The position numbers were made by a program, and so were the translations under genes. Below, in pieces: positions 4,624 through 6,014 of a DNA stretch of 6,014 nt (position 1 is the first letter of the stretch; the number at the start of each line of letters is the position of its first letter). Source of the stretch: Planctomycetota bacterium (GTDB lineage: Bacteria > Planctomycetota > UBA1135 > GCA-002686595); contig JABFRZ010000493.1 in assembly GCA_013140785.1 (NCBI GenBank), positions 1 through 6,014 of the forward strand. Direction: 5' to 3'. The notes below the pieces were generated by a model. It saw only the letters and a list, made by a program, of their open reading frames with translations, was not told where the DNA came from and did no database searches.

Positions 4624-6014
4624 ACACCGAGAAAAAGCACCGGCTCGTCATGGCGGGTATCGGCCTTGGCCTGGCCGCCGCTCTGGGCACGCTGATCTAC
4701 TACCAGCAAGAGGGCATCGACAAGCGCCGAGCCGAGGTGGCCGCGCTCAGGGAGGACATCGAGGCCAGCCGCAAGCTGCTGCAGGGGACGGCCGAGTTGG
4801 TCAAGGGGGTCATCATCCAGCGCGAGACCGACGGTGTCATCAAGGAGATCCTGTCGGACGAGAAGGACATCACCGATCTGGTGCGCACGCTCAACAAGTT
4901 CAGCCAGGAGGCGGGCTTCAACTTCGCGTCGATCAAGGACGGCACCCGCACCAGCAAGAAGAGCAAGGAGGACTTCGAGCGCGTCTCCTACACGCTCGCC
5001 TTCGACGTGGACGCGTTCCAGCTACTGGTCTTCCTCCACAAGATCGAGAGCCACAAGCGCTTCATGAACGTGACGGCCTTCAAGCTGCAAGCCGCCAATC
5101 GCAACGAGTACACCGCGGAGACCGCGCCGCGCCACCGCATCACGCTAGACCTCGAGACCTACGTGTACGCTCCGACCGGCAACGCGAAAGAGGTCAAGAT
5201 CGACCAGTACGAGAAGAAGAAAGAGCTCCTCATCAGCGAGATCTCCAAGCGCGGAGCCGAGCTGCGCGTGCCCTTCTACGACTATCGCGGCCAGCGCGCG
5301 CGTCGTGACCCGTGGATCGACCCGCGCGTGCCCGTGGACGGTGGTCCGACCATGCCGATCGAGGAGCAGATCGCGCTGGTCGATGGCCTGATCGAGAAAA
5401 CCGTCGAGATCCAGCATGTTTGGGACGAGGCCAAGGGCGCTGAGAACCTGATCCAGACCATGAAGCTGCGCGCCGACCTCGAGCAGAAGCTGGCGTTGTT
5501 GGAGGAGGATATTCGGCGCGTGGACGTCGGCGGCCTGCTGGTCTTCGTGCCGGCCCAGCGGCGCTTCGACAAGAACGTCGTCGAGGTGGTCTCGGCGGTC
5601 CGCGAGCAAATGAACAAGGGCACGGACAGTGGCGCGTCCACCGCGCTCTTGCGCGAGACCTCCGAAGCCATGGAGCGTCACATCGACGCCCAGGAGTACG
5701 AGCTGGCGCTGCAGGCCTTCAACACGGTCGAGTCGCGCCTCGGGCTGGCCGACCAGGATCCGCTCAGGGAGCCCCTGGTGAAAAGCCTGCGCGAGCTCAA
5801 GCACCTGGCCGACACCGTGCTGGTCTTCGAGAAGATCGAGATCCAGATCGGCGGCGTGGCGCTCTACGAGGAGCGTGCACCCGTGGCGTTGATCAACGGC
5901 CAGCCCTATTCCGAGGGCGAGATCCTCGGTGACGAGCTGATCGTCCACAACATCCGCCCGGACCAGATCGAGTTCGCCTTCCGCGGGCTGATTCTGGCGC
6001 GCGTGCTCGAGGCG
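4620..6014 (+). CDS. pilO: PilO-type pilus protein with a PilP-like C-terminal extension, partial
   Basis: The frame opens at a GTG with a strong ribosome binding site, overlaps the pilN stop (GTGA) and is still open at the window edge after 465 codons. Residues 1-8 are cytoplasmic (NTEKKHR) and about 9-28 form a membrane helix (LVMAGIGLGLAAALGTLIYY). About 30-62 look coiled-coil, and about 80-185 form the periplasmic PilO-like domain. PilO partners PilN in the alignment complex and normally ends near residue 200. Here it continues with FYDYRGQRARRDPWIDPR (219-236), resembling the RDPF motif that opens the PilP domain. About 160 mostly helical residues follow (246-405), including a TPR-like stretch at 355-397. 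The visible end, APVALINGQPYSEGEILGD (420-438) then IEFAFRGLILARVLE, resembles the beta domain of PilP and the GspC homology region. A PilO-PilP fusion is the best reading, by inference from motifs. The PilO assignment rests on position, topology and order after pilN. The stop lies beyond the window. Confidence 0.85.
   Translation, partial: MNTEKKHRLVMAGIGLGLAAALGTLIYYQQEGIDKRRAEVAALREDIEASRKLLQGTAELVKGVIIQRETDGVIKEILSDEKDITDLVRTLNKFSQEAGFNFASIKDGTRTSKKSKEDFERVSYTLAFDVDAFQLLVFLHKIESHKRFMNVTAFKLQAANRNEYTAETAPRHRITLDLETYVYAPTGNAKEVKIDQYEKKKELLISEISKRGAELRVPFYDYRGQRARRDPWIDPRVPVDGGPTMPIEEQIALVDGLIEKTVEIQHVWDEAKGAENLIQTMKLRADLEQKLALLEEDIRRVDVGGLLVFVPAQRRFDKNVVEVVSAVREQMNKGTDSGASTALLRETSEAMERHIDAQEYELALQAFNTVESRLGLADQDPLREPLVKSLRELKHLADTVLVFEKIEIQIGGVALYEERAPVALINGQPYSEGEILGDELIVHNIRPDQIEFAFRGLILARVLEA

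Noticed and set aside
5145..5948. Long open frame of 267 codons on the minus strand inside the pilO-type gene
   Set aside because: It is antisense to a frame with clear pilus motifs, has no family motif, and is the kind of long shadow frame expected opposite GC-rich coding DNA.

Overview
The window is GC-rich throughout and all recognisable genes lie on the + strand. It reads as ordinary chromosome from a high-GC diderm (Gram-negative) bacterium with type IV pili. The YbaB-RecR pair is a widespread housekeeping arrangement. The PilM-PilN-PilO chain implies an inner membrane, a periplasm and an outer-membrane pilus apparatus. The phylum cannot be fixed from this sequence. Planctomycetota, Myxococcota, Acidobacteriota and related high-GC lineages would all fit. 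There is no insertion sequence, CRISPR array, tRNA, rRNA or phage gene.

Layout. (1) Bases 2-106 hold the last 34 codons of a YbaB/EbfC nucleoid-associated protein. (2) Bases 107-282 are noncoding and fold on paper into a nested multi-hairpin structure closed by a 12-bp stem. (3) recR (283-891) is followed after 12 bp by truA (904-1701). (4) A 117-bp gap precedes a two-gene phosphotransferase (PTS) module: an EIIA of the PtsN/fructose type (1819-2313) and an HPr (2351-2656). The two are bridged by a 13-codon mini-ORF that overlaps the stop of the first and the start of the second. (5) A spacer of about 210 bp carries four GC-rich hairpins, one of them around the HPr stop codon. (6) A type IV pilus alignment operon follows: pilM (2870-3919), pilN (3916-4623) and a pilO-type gene (4620 to beyond the window end). 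Its start and stop codons overlap as ATGA and GTGA.

How the genes work together. RecR acts with RecO and RecF in recombinational repair, and TruA modifies tRNA anticodon arms. EIIA and HPr look like a regulatory phosphorelay, since no sugar-specific EIIB/EIIC and no EI is nearby. PilM (cytoplasmic, actin-like) binds the N-terminal tail of PilN, and PilN pairs with PilO in the inner membrane.

Most interesting point: the pilO reading frame does not stop after the usual length of roughly 200 residues. It continues past 465 residues to the window edge. The extra part starts with an RDPW motif like the RDPF of PilP. It then has about 160 helical residues, and ends in a beta-rich stretch (ALINGQPYSEGE...) resembling the PilP/GspC periplasmic domain. 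It looks like a PilO-PilP fusion with a helical insert. The structured spacer before recR and unusual TOPRIM residues in RecR are the next most notable items.
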